DNA of 64,000 bases from Mucilaginibacter sp. (GCA_028288025.1 JAQBOM010000013.1:62001-126000); one strand, 5' to 3'. Positions 42,999 to 52,608 are shown, counted from the stretch's first letter. The notes: generated by a model from the sequence alone, not told the origin. Translations and numbers: made by a program.

Positions 42999-43979
42999 AT
43001 GTCATCGTTATACCCGTTAAAATTCCAAACCATTTATAAAGACAAAATATGGGGTGGAAAAAAAATAAAAACCTATCTGCATAAGAACTTCGGCGATCTG
43101 CCAAACTGCGGCGAAACCTGGGAAATATCCGGGGTGAAATCTGATGTCTCGGTTGTTTCAAATGGCGAGCTGACAGGTGTATCCTTAGCTGCATTGCTCG
43201 AAAACTACAAAGATCAGTTGGTTGGCAAAAAAGTATACGAGCGTTTCGGCGACACTTTCCCTTTGCTGGTGAAGTTTATTGATGCCAATGAAGACTTGTC
43301 TATCCAGGTTCACCCGGATGATGAGCTGGCAAAAAAACGCCATGATTCGTTCGGCAAAACCGAAATGTGGTATGTGATACAAGCCGATCCCGGTTCAACA
43401 TTGATAGCCGGCTTTAATAAAGAACTGGACGAAAAGGAATACCTCGAAAAATTCAACAGCGGACATATTACTGATATTTTAAACAAGGAAGACGTAAAGG
43501 CCGGCGATGTTTTCTTCTTGCCCGCAGGCAGGGTGCACACTATCGGAAAAGGTTTATTGATAGCTGAAATTCAGCAAACATCGGATATTACTTACCGTAT
43601 TTATGATTTCGACCGGGTTGATGATAAGGGGAATAAACGGGAGTTGCATACCGAAGAAGCACTTGCAGCTATCGATTATAAGCATTATCCCGAATATAAA
43701 ACCAAATATCAGCCGCAAAAAGATGCCGTAGTTAAACTGGTAAGCTGTCCTTATTTTACCACCAATTTACTGGATTTTACAAAAAAAACAACCCGCGACT
43801 ATACCCAACTCGACTCTTTTGTAATATATGTATGCCTTAAAGGCGATTTCATTATAAAATACAATAAAAAGGAATATCCGGTGAAGATGGGCGATAGTAT
43901 TTTGCTTCCGAAAACGATCAACAAAGTAACCCTTGAAACATCAGGTGCTTTTAAGATACTGGAAAGCTATATTGAGTAG
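42999..43979 (+). CDS. manA: Mannose-6-phosphate isomerase, class I
   Basis: 326 aa cupin enzyme of the short bacterial ManA type; interconverts fructose-6-phosphate and mannose-6-phosphate for GDP-mannose and glycan synthesis. Zinc-ligand regions: LSIQVHPDDELAKKRH and GKTEMWYVIQADPGS near residues 100-130, then GDVFFLPAGRVHTIGKGLLIAEIQQTSDITYRIYDFDR with the active-site Arg. A C-terminal second cupin ends the protein. ATG at 42999. Stands alone, 21 bp after the hepT remnant. Confidence 0.95.
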   Translation: MSSLYPLKFQTIYKDKIWGGKKIKTYLHKNFGDLPNCGETWEISGVKSDVSVVSNGELTGVSLAALLENYKDQLVGKKVYERFGDTFPLLVKFIDANEDLSIQVHPDDELAKKRHDSFGKTEMWYVIQADPGSTLIAGFNKELDEKEYLEKFNSGHITDILNKEDVKAGDVFFLPAGRVHTIGKGLLIAEIQQTSDITYRIYDFDRVDDKGNKRELHTEEALAAIDYKHYPEYKTKYQPQKDAVVKLVSCPYFTTNLLDFTKKTTRDYTQLDSFVIYVCLKGDFIIKYNKKEYPVKMGDSILLPKTINKVTLETSGAFKILESYIE

Positions 43980-44055
43980 TCTTTAAAGTTCGCTGTTTTC
44001 AGTTCGCAGTTTGCTTAAAAAATTCGTTTGCAAACTGCCCGTTGCAAACTCTTTA

Positions 44056-45534
44056 CTAAACCAGTCGTATAGTAAATTTTGTTCCCACATCCACCTTGCT
44101 GTCTATCTTAATCGAGCCGCCTAATGATTCTACCTGGTTTCGGGTTATAAACAGCCCGAGACCCTTTGAGTCGGGGTTTTGATGAAAGGTTTTATACATG
44201 CCAAAAACTTTGTCGCCATAGCGCTCGAGGTCAATTCCCACACCGTTGTCTTCAAATATCAAATAAACATGTTTATGGTTTTTAGTCGTTCGGCAATTTA
44301 TAACCGGATTGCGGTCGGTATGGCGGTATTTTAATGCGTTGGTCAGTAAATTTTGGAGGATACTTTCCAGGTAAGCCGGTATATAATTGATTACCGGGCA
44401 TTGGGTGAAATCATAATTAACTTCGGCGCCTGTATTCTCAATATTATTCTGAAGGGCCGAAACCACATTTTTAAATATAACTTCAAACTCAACGGCCTTT
44501 CTTTCCTTTTTAATATCAGTGTGAATTTTTACGATCTCGTTGAGGTGTTCAATGGTTGAGTTAAGGCTGCTGCTTATTGACTTGATGTGCGAAAATACCT
44601 CGGCACGGTCATCTGCCGACTCGCTCTCTTCATGCAGATTCACCATGAATTGCAAATTGCCGGTATGTGACCTCAAGTTATGCGACACGATATAAGCGAA
44701 ATTCTGCAGCCGTTTATTTTGGTCGTTTAATACATTAATTGACGATTGTAAACCAAGTCCATCCTTTTTGATGCCATCAATATCTTGGAATATACCTCGT
44801 ATTTTAACGCATTTACCAAAGTCATCAATAATAGGCAAGCCTTTAGCCTTGATCCATATCACATTATTTTTAGCCGTCCTGAATAACAGTTCCAAATCAA
44901 ACGGTCGGCATGATTTTATTGCACTTTCAACAGCTACCTTAAATACGGGCCGGTAATAAGGCTCGAAAAAGTTAATTACTTCATCAAGGCTAAACTGATC
45001 CTGGTCATTTACTTCATAAATATTATAGGCTTCTTTTGTTAATTTTAAACAGTGCGAAGATATATCTATTTCCCAGCCGCTGATTTTAGCGATAGCGCCC
45101 ATTTCTTTAAACTCGCAACCATTTTGAGCGGCGGTTAAATCCAGTAACTTATATTGATGTATGTTAACCAGCGACCCCGTAAATTTAGTTTCCTGGCCGT
45201 CACCTGATTTTTGGGCGGTGCTTTCAAACCACTGGCAGCCGGCATTTTTTGTCAGAAGCCGGAAATGCACCTTATTTAAAGTACCCTCATTGTGGTTATG
45301 GATGGCATCCAGCAACAGGGGTTTATCCTGGTGATAAAGCAAATGATCCAGAAAGAAACTGTAGGAACATTCTATCTCGCCGGGTTTATAACCTAAAATG
45401 GAGTAAAAACCGGCCGACCATTTAACCTGGTTGGTATTAATATTATATTCCCAGATGCCGATATTAATATGGTCAATAATATTAGCAAGATGAGATGCAT
45501 CTTCTGCACTGAAATTATTCCCTCCTGCACTCAT
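44056..45534 (-). CDS. PAS-domain sensor histidine kinase
   Basis: 492 aa with no TM helices, so cytosolic. Two PAS-like domains (~12-125: IGIWEYNINTNQVKWSAGFYSILGY; ~150-265: ISGWEIDISSHCLKLTKEAYNIYEV). A histidine dimerisation segment with phospho-acceptor His in FAYIVSHNLRSHTGNLQF near residue 288. The ATPase domain has N box LLTNALKYRH, G1 FEDNGVGIDLERYG and G2 GLGLFITRNQVESLGG. No response regulator is adjacent, so the partner is unknown. Autonomous gene. Confidence 0.92.
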   Translation of the reverse strand: MSAGGNNFSAEDASHLANIIDHINIGIWEYNINTNQVKWSAGFYSILGYKPGEIECSYSFFLDHLLYHQDKPLLLDAIHNHNEGTLNKVHFRLLTKNAGCQWFESTAQKSGDGQETKFTGSLVNIHQYKLLDLTAAQNGCEFKEMGAIAKISGWEIDISSHCLKLTKEAYNIYEVNDQDQFSLDEVINFFEPYYRPVFKVAVESAIKSCRPFDLELLFRTAKNNVIWIKAKGLPIIDDFGKCVKIRGIFQDIDGIKKDGLGLQSSINVLNDQNKRLQNFAYIVSHNLRSHTGNLQFMVNLHEESESADDRAEVFSHIKSISSSLNSTIEHLNEIVKIHTDIKKERKAVEFEVIFKNVVSALQNNIENTGAEVNYDFTQCPVINYIPAYLESILQNLLTNALKYRHTDRNPVINCRTTKNHKHVYLIFEDNGVGIDLERYGDKVFGMYKTFHQNPDSKGLGLFITRNQVESLGGSIKIDSKVDVGTKFTIRLV

Positions 45535-45730
45535 TTTAATTGTTGAACCGTAATTATATTAACCAAAAGTTTGGGGTAATATAGAGAAATATTTTATAAA
45601 AGTAAAAACTTGCCATAACTGGTTCACTTATTACGAATTATAAAATAAATAGTTGTAATAATATTGATGTAACACGCTTTTAACGCTTTAAAAGTGAATG
45701 TTTTGTGACGCTGATATGTTTGAAGAAACG

Positions 45731-45765
45731 AAAAAAAACCCGTCTTGATAATATCAGGACGGGTT
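45731..45765 (-). terminator. Terminator of the hpd gene
   Basis: On the minus strand AACCCGTC ... GACGGGTT forms an 8-bp stem followed by eight T, 15 bp after the hpd stop codon. Confidence 0.85.
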
Positions 45766-45779
45766 GCCTGATTTTAATA

Positions 45780-46904
45780 TTACAGGTTGCCCCTTAATTC
45801 CTGTTCGCGCTCAATGGCTTCAAACAAGGCCTTAAAATTACCGGCGCCAAACGATTTTGCCCCTTTACGCTGGATGATCTCAAAAAATAGGGTAGGCCTG
45901 TCTTCAACGGGCTTCGTGAAAATTTGAAGCAGGTAACCCTCATCATCACGGTCAACGAGGATGCCCAATCTTTTTAATGGCCCCAGATCTTCGTCTATAT
46001 GGCCAACGCGGTCGGTAAGCTCATCATAATACGAAGTAGGCACGGTTAAAAACTCCACGCCGCGGCTTTGCAGGTCAGTTACCGTTTTAACAATGTTGGC
46101 AGTAGCAAGTGCCAGGTGCTGCACACCTTCGCCTTCATAAAATTCAAGGTATTCCTCTATCTGCGATTTCTTTTTACCCTCCGCCGGCTCATTTATCGGG
46201 AATTTAACATACCCGTTGCCATTGCTCATTACCTTGCTCATAAGCGCCGAGTATTCGGTCGAGATCATCTTATCGTCGAAGGTTAAGATATTTTTGAAGC
46301 CCATTACGTCTTCATAAAAATTAACCCACTCGTTCATTTTGTGCCAGCCCACATTGCCTACACAATGATCAATATATAATAACCCGGCTTCTGTTGGGTT
46401 ATAGGTGGATCCCATTTTTTCATAGCCTGGTAGAAAAGCGCCGTGGTAATTCTTTCGTTCAACAAAAAGATGCACTGTTTCGCCATATAGCTTTATTCCG
46501 CTTGTTCGTATCTCGCCAAACTCGTCGGTTAATGTTTGGGGTTCCTGGTAAGGTACTGCTCCGCGGCTTGTTGTTTGTTTAAAGGCGTCGTAGGCATCAT
46601 TAACAGAGAGGGCAAGTATCTTTACCCCGTCGCCGTGTTTTTTAATATGATCGGCAATAGGGTGGTCTGAGTGAAGTGGGGTGGTTAAAACCAAACGTAT
46701 TTTGCCCTGCTGCAAAACATATGATGCCCTGTCACGAACGCCTGTTTCCGGCCCGGCATATGCCAGGTTCTGAAACCCGAAAGCGGTTTTGTAGTAATGG
46801 GCGGCCTGCTTGGCGTTACCTACATAAAATTCAACGTAATCGGTACCGTTAAGCGGTAAAAAATCAGTTGCTTGCGTTTCTTTATTTATGGTTAGTGTTT
46901 CCAT
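45780..46904 (-). CDS. hpd: 4-hydroxyphenylpyruvate dioxygenase
   Basis: 374 aa from the ATG at 46904 (METLTINKETQATDF). The track's 21 extra residues are a Thr-rich run encoded by a GTTGTAGTAGTT repeat and are rejected. The two VOC domains carry the iron ligands: His in YIDHCVGNV near residue 187, His in GVQHLALAT near 270, and Glu in LFFEIIQRKGAKSFG near 349. Converts 4-hydroxyphenylpyruvate to homogentisate in tyrosine catabolism. Precedes its pathway partner only in strand order: hmgA lies directly upstream on the same strand (102 bp), so they are likely co-transcribed as hmgA-hpd. Confidence 0.95.
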   Translation of the reverse strand: METLTINKETQATDFLPLNGTDYVEFYVGNAKQAAHYYKTAFGFQNLAYAGPETGVRDRASYVLQQGKIRLVLTTPLHSDHPIADHIKKHGDGVKILALSVNDAYDAFKQTTSRGAVPYQEPQTLTDEFGEIRTSGIKLYGETVHLFVERKNYHGAFLPGYEKMGSTYNPTEAGLLYIDHCVGNVGWHKMNEWVNFYEDVMGFKNILTFDDKMISTEYSALMSKVMSNGNGYVKFPINEPAEGKKKSQIEEYLEFYEGEGVQHLALATANIVKTVTDLQSRGVEFLTVPTSYYDELTDRVGHIDEDLGPLKRLGILVDRDDEGYLLQIFTKPVEDRPTLFFEIIQRKGAKSFGAGNFKALFEAIEREQELRGNL

Positions 46905-46910
46905 TTTTGT

Positions 46911-46960
46911 TATAAATGTTGTAGTAGTTGTAAATGTTGTAGTAGTTAATTTTCGTTCAG
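46911..46960. repeat. GTTGTAGTAGTT repeat upstream of hpd
   Basis: Repeats of AATGTTGTAGTAGTTGT, which the ORF track translates as a poly-Thr extension of hpd. Related ACAACCT words lie at 46987-47005. Confidence 0.6.
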
Positions 46961-47006
46961 ATTGCAATGTTTAACGTTTTAAACCCTTACAACCTTTGCA
47001 ACGTTT

Positions 47007-48170
47007 TCAACTGCCTGACGCCCAGCTCTTATAGTAATCGCCATCCTCAATTTTAATGGCATCTTCAGTCAGCATCAGCGGGCGGAACGGATCGATCATT
47101 ACCGCCAACTCGTCAGTTGATTCTTTCCCGATAGATTTCTCAACCGTTCCGGGATGCGGGCCGTGCGGTATGCCGCCCGGGTGAAGTGTGATCTGGCCTT
47201 TCACCACGCTTTTGCGGCTCATAAAATCACCATCAACATAATATAATAGCTCGTCGCTGTCTACATTGCTGTGATTATAGGGCGCAGGTATCGAGAGCGG
47301 GTGGTAGTCATATTTACGTGGCACAAATGAGCAGATAACGAAGTTATGCCCTTCAAATGTCTGGTGCACCGGCGGCGGCTGGTGCAGCCTGCCGGTTATG
47401 GGTTCAAAGTCGTGTATCGAAAAGGCCCAGGGATAGTGGAAACCATCCCATCCGATAAAATCAAAGGGGTGTGTTCCATAGATATACGGATATATCAACC
47501 CTTGTTTTTTTATCAGGATCTTAAAATCTCCCTTTTGATCGTGGGTTTCTAAATTAGTTGGTTTTTTTATATCCCTTTCACAATATGGTGATTGTTCCAT
47601 TAGCTGGCCATACGCATTGGTATACCGCTTAGGTATCCTGATCGGGCTAAAGCTTTCAATGATAAACAGTCGGTTATCGGGCGTATCAAATTCCATTTGA
47701 TAAATAGTACCCCGCGGGATGATCAGGTAGTCGCCATAGCCAAACTTTATATTGCCATAGCCAGTTTTCAATGTTCCTGTGCCTTCATGAACAAAAACCA
47801 CCTCATCGGCCTGGCTATTTTTATAAAAATAATCGGTCATGGATTTGCGCGGCGCGGCCAGCGAAATATGCAGGTCGCTGTTAACCAGGACAGGTTTCCG
47901 GCTTTGCAGGTAATCATCTGCCGGCTCAATTTTAAATCCCAGCAAACTGGTATGTTTTAAATGTTTTTCGCGGGCAATTTTGGGTTCAACGCTGTATGGC
48001 TCGCCCAATTCCTTTACCAGAGTAGGCGGATAGGTATGGTACACCAGCGAATACAGGCTTGAAAAACCCTCGGTTGAAACCAGTTCCTCAGCATATAACG
48101 TACCATCGGGCTTACGGAATTGTGTATGCCGCTTCGGCGGGATGGCTCCTAAAGTATGATAAACGGGCAT
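47007..48170 (-). CDS. hmgA: Homogentisate 1,2-dioxygenase
   Basis: 387 aa, shorter than the ~435-aa classic form but normal for the Bacteroidota branch. Opens the homogentisate ring to maleylacetoacetate. A cupin core is seen (FVHEGTGTLKTGYGNIKFGYGDYLIIPRGTIYQMEFD), with HPFDFIGWDGFHYPWAFSI, the iron-site region near NFVICSFVPRKYDYHPLSIPAPYNHSNVDSDELLYYVDG and LHPGGIPHGPHPGTVEKS. ATG at 48170. Divergent from fah across a 411-bp gap; hpd follows. Confidence 0.93.
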   Translation of the reverse strand: MPVYHTLGAIPPKRHTQFRKPDGTLYAEELVSTEGFSSLYSLVYHTYPPTLVKELGEPYSVEPKIAREKHLKHTSLLGFKIEPADDYLQSRKPVLVNSDLHISLAAPRKSMTDYFYKNSQADEVVFVHEGTGTLKTGYGNIKFGYGDYLIIPRGTIYQMEFDTPDNRLFIIESFSPIRIPKRYTNAYGQLMEQSPYCERDIKKPTNLETHDQKGDFKILIKKQGLIYPYIYGTHPFDFIGWDGFHYPWAFSIHDFEPITGRLHQPPPVHQTFEGHNFVICSFVPRKYDYHPLSIPAPYNHSNVDSDELLYYVDGDFMSRKSVVKGQITLHPGGIPHGPHPGTVEKSIGKESTDELAVMIDPFRPLMLTEDAIKIEDGDYYKSWASGS

Positions 48171-48582
48171 GATGGTTTATAATTGGTTAAGTTAGAAACG
48201 TTTAAATAGTTGCAATAGTTTCAGAGAAGTGTTAGGGTTGTAAAAGTTTAAAATGTTGCAATAGCATAACATTTACAACCTCGATAACTAAATTAGTATT
48301 GCGCAAGCACGATCTTTGCGAGCATAGCATCCCTGAACGAAGACGCATCACTCATTGACGTGAGGCCGAGGGAAAAAAGAAAATGCTTTTGTATGCTCAT
48401 AAATGGATATACTAAATTAGGGCTATTATTTTTAATATGCAAGAATGGTTTATTAAGTTCATTATGTGAATAATTGATGAGGGTATAAACAGGGGATAAA
48501 TATTAACTCAATCAACCTAACCAACTTAGTCAACCCAATAAACTAAAAATGTTTAGTTTTGATTTCCTTAACCAATAAACCG
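48171..48582. other. Divergent hmgA/fah intergenic region
   Basis: About 410 bp without a gene. It contains TTGCAATAGTTTCAG/TAAAATGTTGCAATAG words, a GCGAGCATAGCATCCC...GACGCATCACTCATTGACG stretch resembling a decayed palindromic element, an AACCTAACCAAC word run at 48508-48540 and a TAGTTTTG -7 box before fah. No clear regulator dyad was seen. Confidence 0.5.
48554..48561 (+). promoter_or_regulatory. -7 box TAGTTTTG of fah
   Basis: TAGTTTTG matches TAnnTTTG, ending 21 nt before the fah ATG at 48583. Confidence 0.5.
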
Positions 48583-49578
48583 ATGAAGCTAGTATCCTAT
48601 AAAACCGAAGACCGTGAGCATTTGGGCGTTTTTATAAACGGACACATCTATAATCTCAACTCGTGCGATAAGCTGATACCCGACAATATGAATGCTTTTT
48701 TGTGGGGAGGCGATGAGCTGATGGACCGGGCGCAGCGCGTGAATAAGGCGATATCTTCCGGGAAGATGGAGGCCAAAGAGGAGTTATTTTTTGAGATGAT
48801 GGCGCCTGTGCCGCACCCCACATCGTGCAGGGACGGATATGCCTTCAGGCAGCACGTTGCAGCTGCCCGTCGTAACCGGAAGGTGGATATGATACCTGAG
48901 TTTGACCAATACCCGATATTTTATTTCACGAATCATAACGCCATACAGGGCCCCGGCGAGATCGAGTGCATGCCCGACCACTTCCAGAAGCTTGATTTTG
49001 AATTGGAGGTGGCCGTGGTGCTCAATAAAAAAGCACGAAATATCAGGGCCGCTGATGCGGATAGTCTTATTGCCGGGTACATGATCATGAATGACATGAG
49101 CGCGCGCACTCTGCAAATGGAAGAGATGATCTTAAACCTCGGGCCTGCCAAAGGGAAGGATTTTAGCACTGTTATCGGCCCGTGGTTGGTAACACCCGAT
49201 GAGCTGGAGCAATATAAAACAGCGCCAAAGGCGGGGCATACAGGCAATGCATACAAGCTTGAAATGACATGCGCGGTAAACGGCAAGCAGGTTTCAAAAG
49301 GCAGCATGGCCGATATGGACTGGACCTTTGCCGAGATAATTGAACGTTGTGCGTACGGCTGCGATGTGCTTCCTGGCGATGTGATAGGTTCCGGGACAGT
49401 TGGCACCGGTTGTTTCCTGGAACTGAACGGTACCGGCCTGCTGAATGACCCCAATTATAAACCCCACTGGCTGCAGCCTGGCGATCTGGTTGAAATGGAA
49501 GTCACCGGACTGGGCATGCTGGGCAACATTATTAAAAAAGCGGATAGTGATTTTTCTATTCTTAAACTAAAAAAATGA
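48583..49578 (+). CDS. fahA: Fumarylacetoacetate hydrolase family protein
   Basis: 331 aa from the ATG at 48583 (MKLVSYKTEDREHLGVF), dropping seven track residues. FAH fold with the metal/acid residues in DFELEVAVVLNKKARNI near residue 135, and YMIMNDMSARTLQ near 168; GDVIGSGTVGTGCFLELNG and LQPGDLVEMEVTGLG complete the C-terminal part. Hydrolyses fumarylacetoacetate (or maleylacetoacetate) to fumarate and acetoacetate, the last step of tyrosine breakdown, consistent with hpd/hmgA next door. Followed 15 bp later by the flavin reductase gene. Confidence 0.92.
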   Translation: MKLVSYKTEDREHLGVFINGHIYNLNSCDKLIPDNMNAFLWGGDELMDRAQRVNKAISSGKMEAKEELFFEMMAPVPHPTSCRDGYAFRQHVAAARRNRKVDMIPEFDQYPIFYFTNHNAIQGPGEIECMPDHFQKLDFELEVAVVLNKKARNIRAADADSLIAGYMIMNDMSARTLQMEEMILNLGPAKGKDFSTVIGPWLVTPDELEQYKTAPKAGHTGNAYKLEMTCAVNGKQVSKGSMADMDWTFAEIIERCAYGCDVLPGDVIGSGTVGTGCFLELNGTGLLNDPNYKPHWLQPGDLVEMEVTGLGMLGNIIKKADSDFSILKLKK

Positions 49579-49593
49579 ACTTCTTATAAAATA

Positions 49594-50481
49594 ATGCTAT
49601 CACTAAAAGTATCCGACCTCTCAATTCCCGAACTGCATAACTACCTGCAATACGCCATTGCGCCGCGGCCGATCTGTTTTGCATCAACGATTGATAAGGC
49701 GGGTAATATCAACCTTAGCCCGTTTAGTTTTTTTAATTTGTTTAGTACCAATCCGCCGGTTTGCGTTTTTTCACCATCGCGGAGAGTGAGAGATAACACC
49801 ACCAAGCATTCACTTGAAAACCTGCATGAAGTGCCCGAATGCGTCATCAATATCGTGAACTATGCTATGGTGCAGCAGGTGTCTTTGGCAAGCGTAGAAT
49901 ATCCAAAAAGCATTAACGAATTTATAAAATCAGGATTTACCATGCTGCCGTCGGAATTGGTAAAGCCACCCCGGGTAGCCGAGTCACCGGTTCAGTTTGA
50001 ATGCGTGGTGAACGAAATAAAATCATTGGGGAATACACCGGGCGCTGGTAACCTGGTCATCGCCGAGATCAAGCTTATGCATATCAACGAGGCCATTTTG
50101 GATGCAGATGGAAAGATAGACCAGGAAAAAATCGACCATGTGGCACGCCTCGGCGGCGACTGGTATTGCCGGGTTACCCCGGATAATCTTTTTAAGGTTG
50201 CCAAACCTGTTAAAACTGTCGGCATTGGTGTTGATGCTATTCCATTTGCTATTCGTAATTCTAAAATACTAACGGGCAACAACCTCGGCCAGCTTGGTAA
50301 TGTGGAAACTTTGCCTGCCGATGTTGAAATTGAGGCATACGCCCAATTGCCCGAAATAAAAGATGTATTAGACGCAACATTCGGCGATGCATCAACGCGC
50401 GAAACACAATTGCATTTAAAAGCCAAACAACTGTTGGATGCAGGAAAAGTGGCCGAGGCCTGGAAGCTATTGTTGCTGTAG
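49594..50481 (+). CDS. Flavin reductase-like (FMN-binding split barrel) protein
   Basis: 295 aa. The N-terminal ~200 residues match the flavin-reductase split-barrel family: YAIAPRPICFASTIDKAGNINLSPFSFFNLFSTNPPVCVFSPSRR, then INIVNYAMVQQVSLASVEYP and FECVVNEIKSLGNTPGAGNLVIAEI. A helical C-terminal extension (~230-295, EIKDVLDATFGDASTRETQLH) is seen in members linked to the homogentisate pathway in Bacteroidota. Probably FMN-binding; its reaction is not established here. Co-transcribed with fah. Confidence 0.85.
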   Translation: MLSLKVSDLSIPELHNYLQYAIAPRPICFASTIDKAGNINLSPFSFFNLFSTNPPVCVFSPSRRVRDNTTKHSLENLHEVPECVINIVNYAMVQQVSLASVEYPKSINEFIKSGFTMLPSELVKPPRVAESPVQFECVVNEIKSLGNTPGAGNLVIAEIKLMHINEAILDADGKIDQEKIDHVARLGGDWYCRVTPDNLFKVAKPVKTVGIGVDAIPFAIRNSKILTGNNLGQLGNVETLPADVEIEAYAQLPEIKDVLDATFGDASTRETQLHLKAKQLLDAGKVAEAWKLLLL

Positions 50482-50493
50482 CACTCTCAAACC

Positions 50494-50518
50494 GTCATTG
50501 CGAGGAACGAAGCAATCT
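50494..50518. repeat. GTCATTGCGAG element, single arm
   Basis: GTCATTGCGAGGAACGAAGC matches one arm of the elements at 1381 and 52609. The second arm is missing, so this is a half-element. Confidence 0.7.
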
Positions 50519-50569
50519 ATACGGAAGCAAGTCAACGGACCGGTGTTTTATTCAATGGATTAAGCCGGT

Positions 50570-51175
50570 TTACAACACCTGCATTTTCTCCAGTTCCTTC
50601 CGCGTCTCATCCGCCGAAGTATGATGTATCGATTTTATTCCTACTTTTTCAGCAGCCAAAATATTCCGGTAATTGTCATCAATAAATACCGCCTCGTCGG
50701 GCTTAACGTTATGGCGATCGAGCAATAACTGGTAAAATTCAGGATGCGGCTTACGCATTTTCTCAGCGCCGGATACTACGATACCATCAAACCAGTTTAA
50801 AAAATCATACCGGCTCACGGCATAAGGAAACGTTTCAGCCGACCAGTTGGTAAGCGCGTATATTTTGTATTTGCCGCTTTCTTTTAGCTCTTTAAATATC
50901 TCAATAGTATCCCAAAAAGGCTCGCCAAGCATTTCTTCCCAGCGCGAATAAAACGCGCGGATATTTGCTTCATGTTCCGGGAATTGTTTTACCAGCAGGT
51001 CCGTGCCTTCCTGTACAGTCCGGCCGCCATCCTGTTCTTCATTCCATTCGGATGTGCAAACCGTAGCCAGGAAGTTTTTCATTTCCCCTTCGTCGCTGAA
51101 CAGGGTGCGGTACATATAATGCGGGTTCCAGTCAATTAAAACCGCGCCAAGGTCGAATATTATGGTGTTGATCAT
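50570..51175 (-). CDS. HAD-superfamily hydrolase (YihX-like)
   Basis: 201 aa haloacid-dehalogenase-type phosphatase. Nucleophile Asp in TIIFDLGAVLIDWNP at residue 8, Thr in YALTNWSAETF near 112, Lys in EKMRKPHPEFYQ near 149, and acidic motif VFIDDNYRNILAA near 169. The helical cap with ALTNWS is close to YihX/alpha-D-glucose-1-phosphate phosphatase; the substrate cannot be fixed from sequence. Located just downstream of the thr operon on the same strand, 102 bp after thrC. Confidence 0.9.
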   Translation of the reverse strand: MINTIIFDLGAVLIDWNPHYMYRTLFSDEGEMKNFLATVCTSEWNEEQDGGRTVQEGTDLLVKQFPEHEANIRAFYSRWEEMLGEPFWDTIEIFKELKESGKYKIYALTNWSAETFPYAVSRYDFLNWFDGIVVSGAEKMRKPHPEFYQLLLDRHNVKPDEAVFIDDNYRNILAAEKVGIKSIHHTSADETRKELEKMQVL

Positions 51176-51196
51176 AGGTGTTGTAATAGATGAAAA

Positions 51197-51223
51197 CCGT
51201 CATGCCGAACTTGTTTCGGCACC
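51197..51223. repeat. GTCATGCCGAAC short palindromic element
   Basis: GTCATGCCGAACTTGTTTCGGCA folds as a short hairpin (TGCCGAA/TTCGGCA). Sequence differs from the GTCATTGCGAG family but the location between genes is the same. Confidence 0.6.
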
Positions 51224-51277
51224 CCACAGGACTGGCCGCTTTCTAAGTGTACGTCATGCAATTGGTGGGTTGCAATA

Positions 51278-52588
51278 CTAATTATTCTTCAGCAAATATT
51301 CCTTAAACCCATCAAAATCCTTGCCTAACGCCACCAAATGTTTGTTCTTTTTCGTCAATGCCTTAACCTGTTCAGGAACATCAATTTTACAGGAGATGCT
51401 CTCCGGATAAACATCCGGGAATTTACACGGATGTGCGGTTGATAAAAACACGCCAGCTACATTCTGTTTAAAATTATCCTGCTGCCAATCTCTTAAAGCT
51501 TGCCAGGCGATAGCGGTATGCGGGCAGGCAACATAGTTATAATTATCAAAGATGAACTTTATAGCCGCCATTGTTTCCTCATCATCATAGCTATAGCCGG
51601 TAATGAGGTTTTTCAATGCTGACATATCGTTCCTAAACAGGTCGGCTATGCGTACCCAGTTGCTTGGGTCGCCAACATCCATGGCGTTTGAGAGTGTTGC
51701 AACTGAAGGCTTTGGCTGGTAAACACCGGTTCTAAAAAATTCAGGCACGGTGTCATTTACATTCGTAGCGGCTATAAAATGCTTAACCGGCAAGCCCATT
51801 TTCCAGGCCAGTAAGCCAGCACCGATATTGCCGAAGTTGCCGCTGGGCACCGAAAAAACTACCTTATTAATCCCCTGCTTTAATAGCTGAGCATAGGCAC
51901 CGAAGTAATAAAATGTTTGCGGGATAAGCCGGGCAATATTGATTGAATTGGCCGAGGTTAACCTGAATTTGTCGTTCAATTCTTTATCGGTAAAAGCCTG
52001 TTTAACCAATGCCTGGCAATCATCAAAGGTTCCGTCAATCTCCACAGCGCGGATGTTTTGCCCGTTTGTGGTCAGTTGCAGCTCCTGTATTTCGCTCACC
52101 TTGCCCTTTGGGTATAATATAGTCACCCGCGTATTCGGCACGCCCAGGAAGCCTAAGGCCACTGCGCCGCCGGTATCGCCGGAGGTAGCTACCAGCACAT
52201 CCAACTGCTTTTCGCCTTTTTCTAAAAAGTACGCCATAACCCGGCTCATAAACCGGGCGCCAAAATCCTTAAATGCCAACGAAGGGCCATGAAAAAGCTC
52301 CAGTACAAACACATTATCTTCCAGCCTGACCACAGGCGCAAGAAAGTTAATCGCATCATCTATAATAGCCTTCAAATCACTATCGGGAATATCATCACCC
52401 AATAAGTTTTTTGATACATGAAAAGCAATTTCGGGCAGGCTGTATTCACGAAGATTATTGATAAACTTATCGTCCAGGCGCGGGATAGTTACAGGCATAT
52501 AAAGCCCCTTGTCCTGGGGCATGCTGTTGAAAACCGCTTCCTTAAAGGACACACGGGTGGATGGGTTATTGGTGCTGTAGAAGTGCAA
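51278..52588 (-). CDS. thrC: Threonine synthase
   Basis: 436 aa PLP enzyme converting O-phosphohomoserine to threonine. PLP-binding Lys in GPSLAFKDFGARFMSR near residue 109, phosphate-binding TSGDTGGAVALGFLG and SVPSGNFGNIGAGLLA. The N-terminal YSTNNPSTRVSFKEAVFNSMPQDKGLYMP is typical of the long thrC type. Third gene of thrA-thrB-thrC; an 87-bp palindromic element (52609-52695) lies between thrB and thrC, and may create a folding or processing site in the shared mRNA. Confidence 0.95.
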   Translation of the reverse strand: MHFYSTNNPSTRVSFKEAVFNSMPQDKGLYMPVTIPRLDDKFINNLREYSLPEIAFHVSKNLLGDDIPDSDLKAIIDDAINFLAPVVRLEDNVFVLELFHGPSLAFKDFGARFMSRVMAYFLEKGEKQLDVLVATSGDTGGAVALGFLGVPNTRVTILYPKGKVSEIQELQLTTNGQNIRAVEIDGTFDDCQALVKQAFTDKELNDKFRLTSANSINIARLIPQTFYYFGAYAQLLKQGINKVVFSVPSGNFGNIGAGLLAWKMGLPVKHFIAATNVNDTVPEFFRTGVYQPKPSVATLSNAMDVGDPSNWVRIADLFRNDMSALKNLITGYSYDDEETMAAIKFIFDNYNYVACPHTAIAWQALRDWQQDNFKQNVAGVFLSTAHPCKFPDVYPESISCKIDVPEQVKALTKKNKHLVALGKDFDGFKEYLLKNN

Positions 52589-52608
52589 TTTGATTTACGA
52601 TTAATGTT

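Noticed and set aside
46905-46967. Thr-rich N-terminal extension of hpd
   Set aside because: Encoded by GTTGTAGTAGTT repeats; the METLTINK start matches the family.
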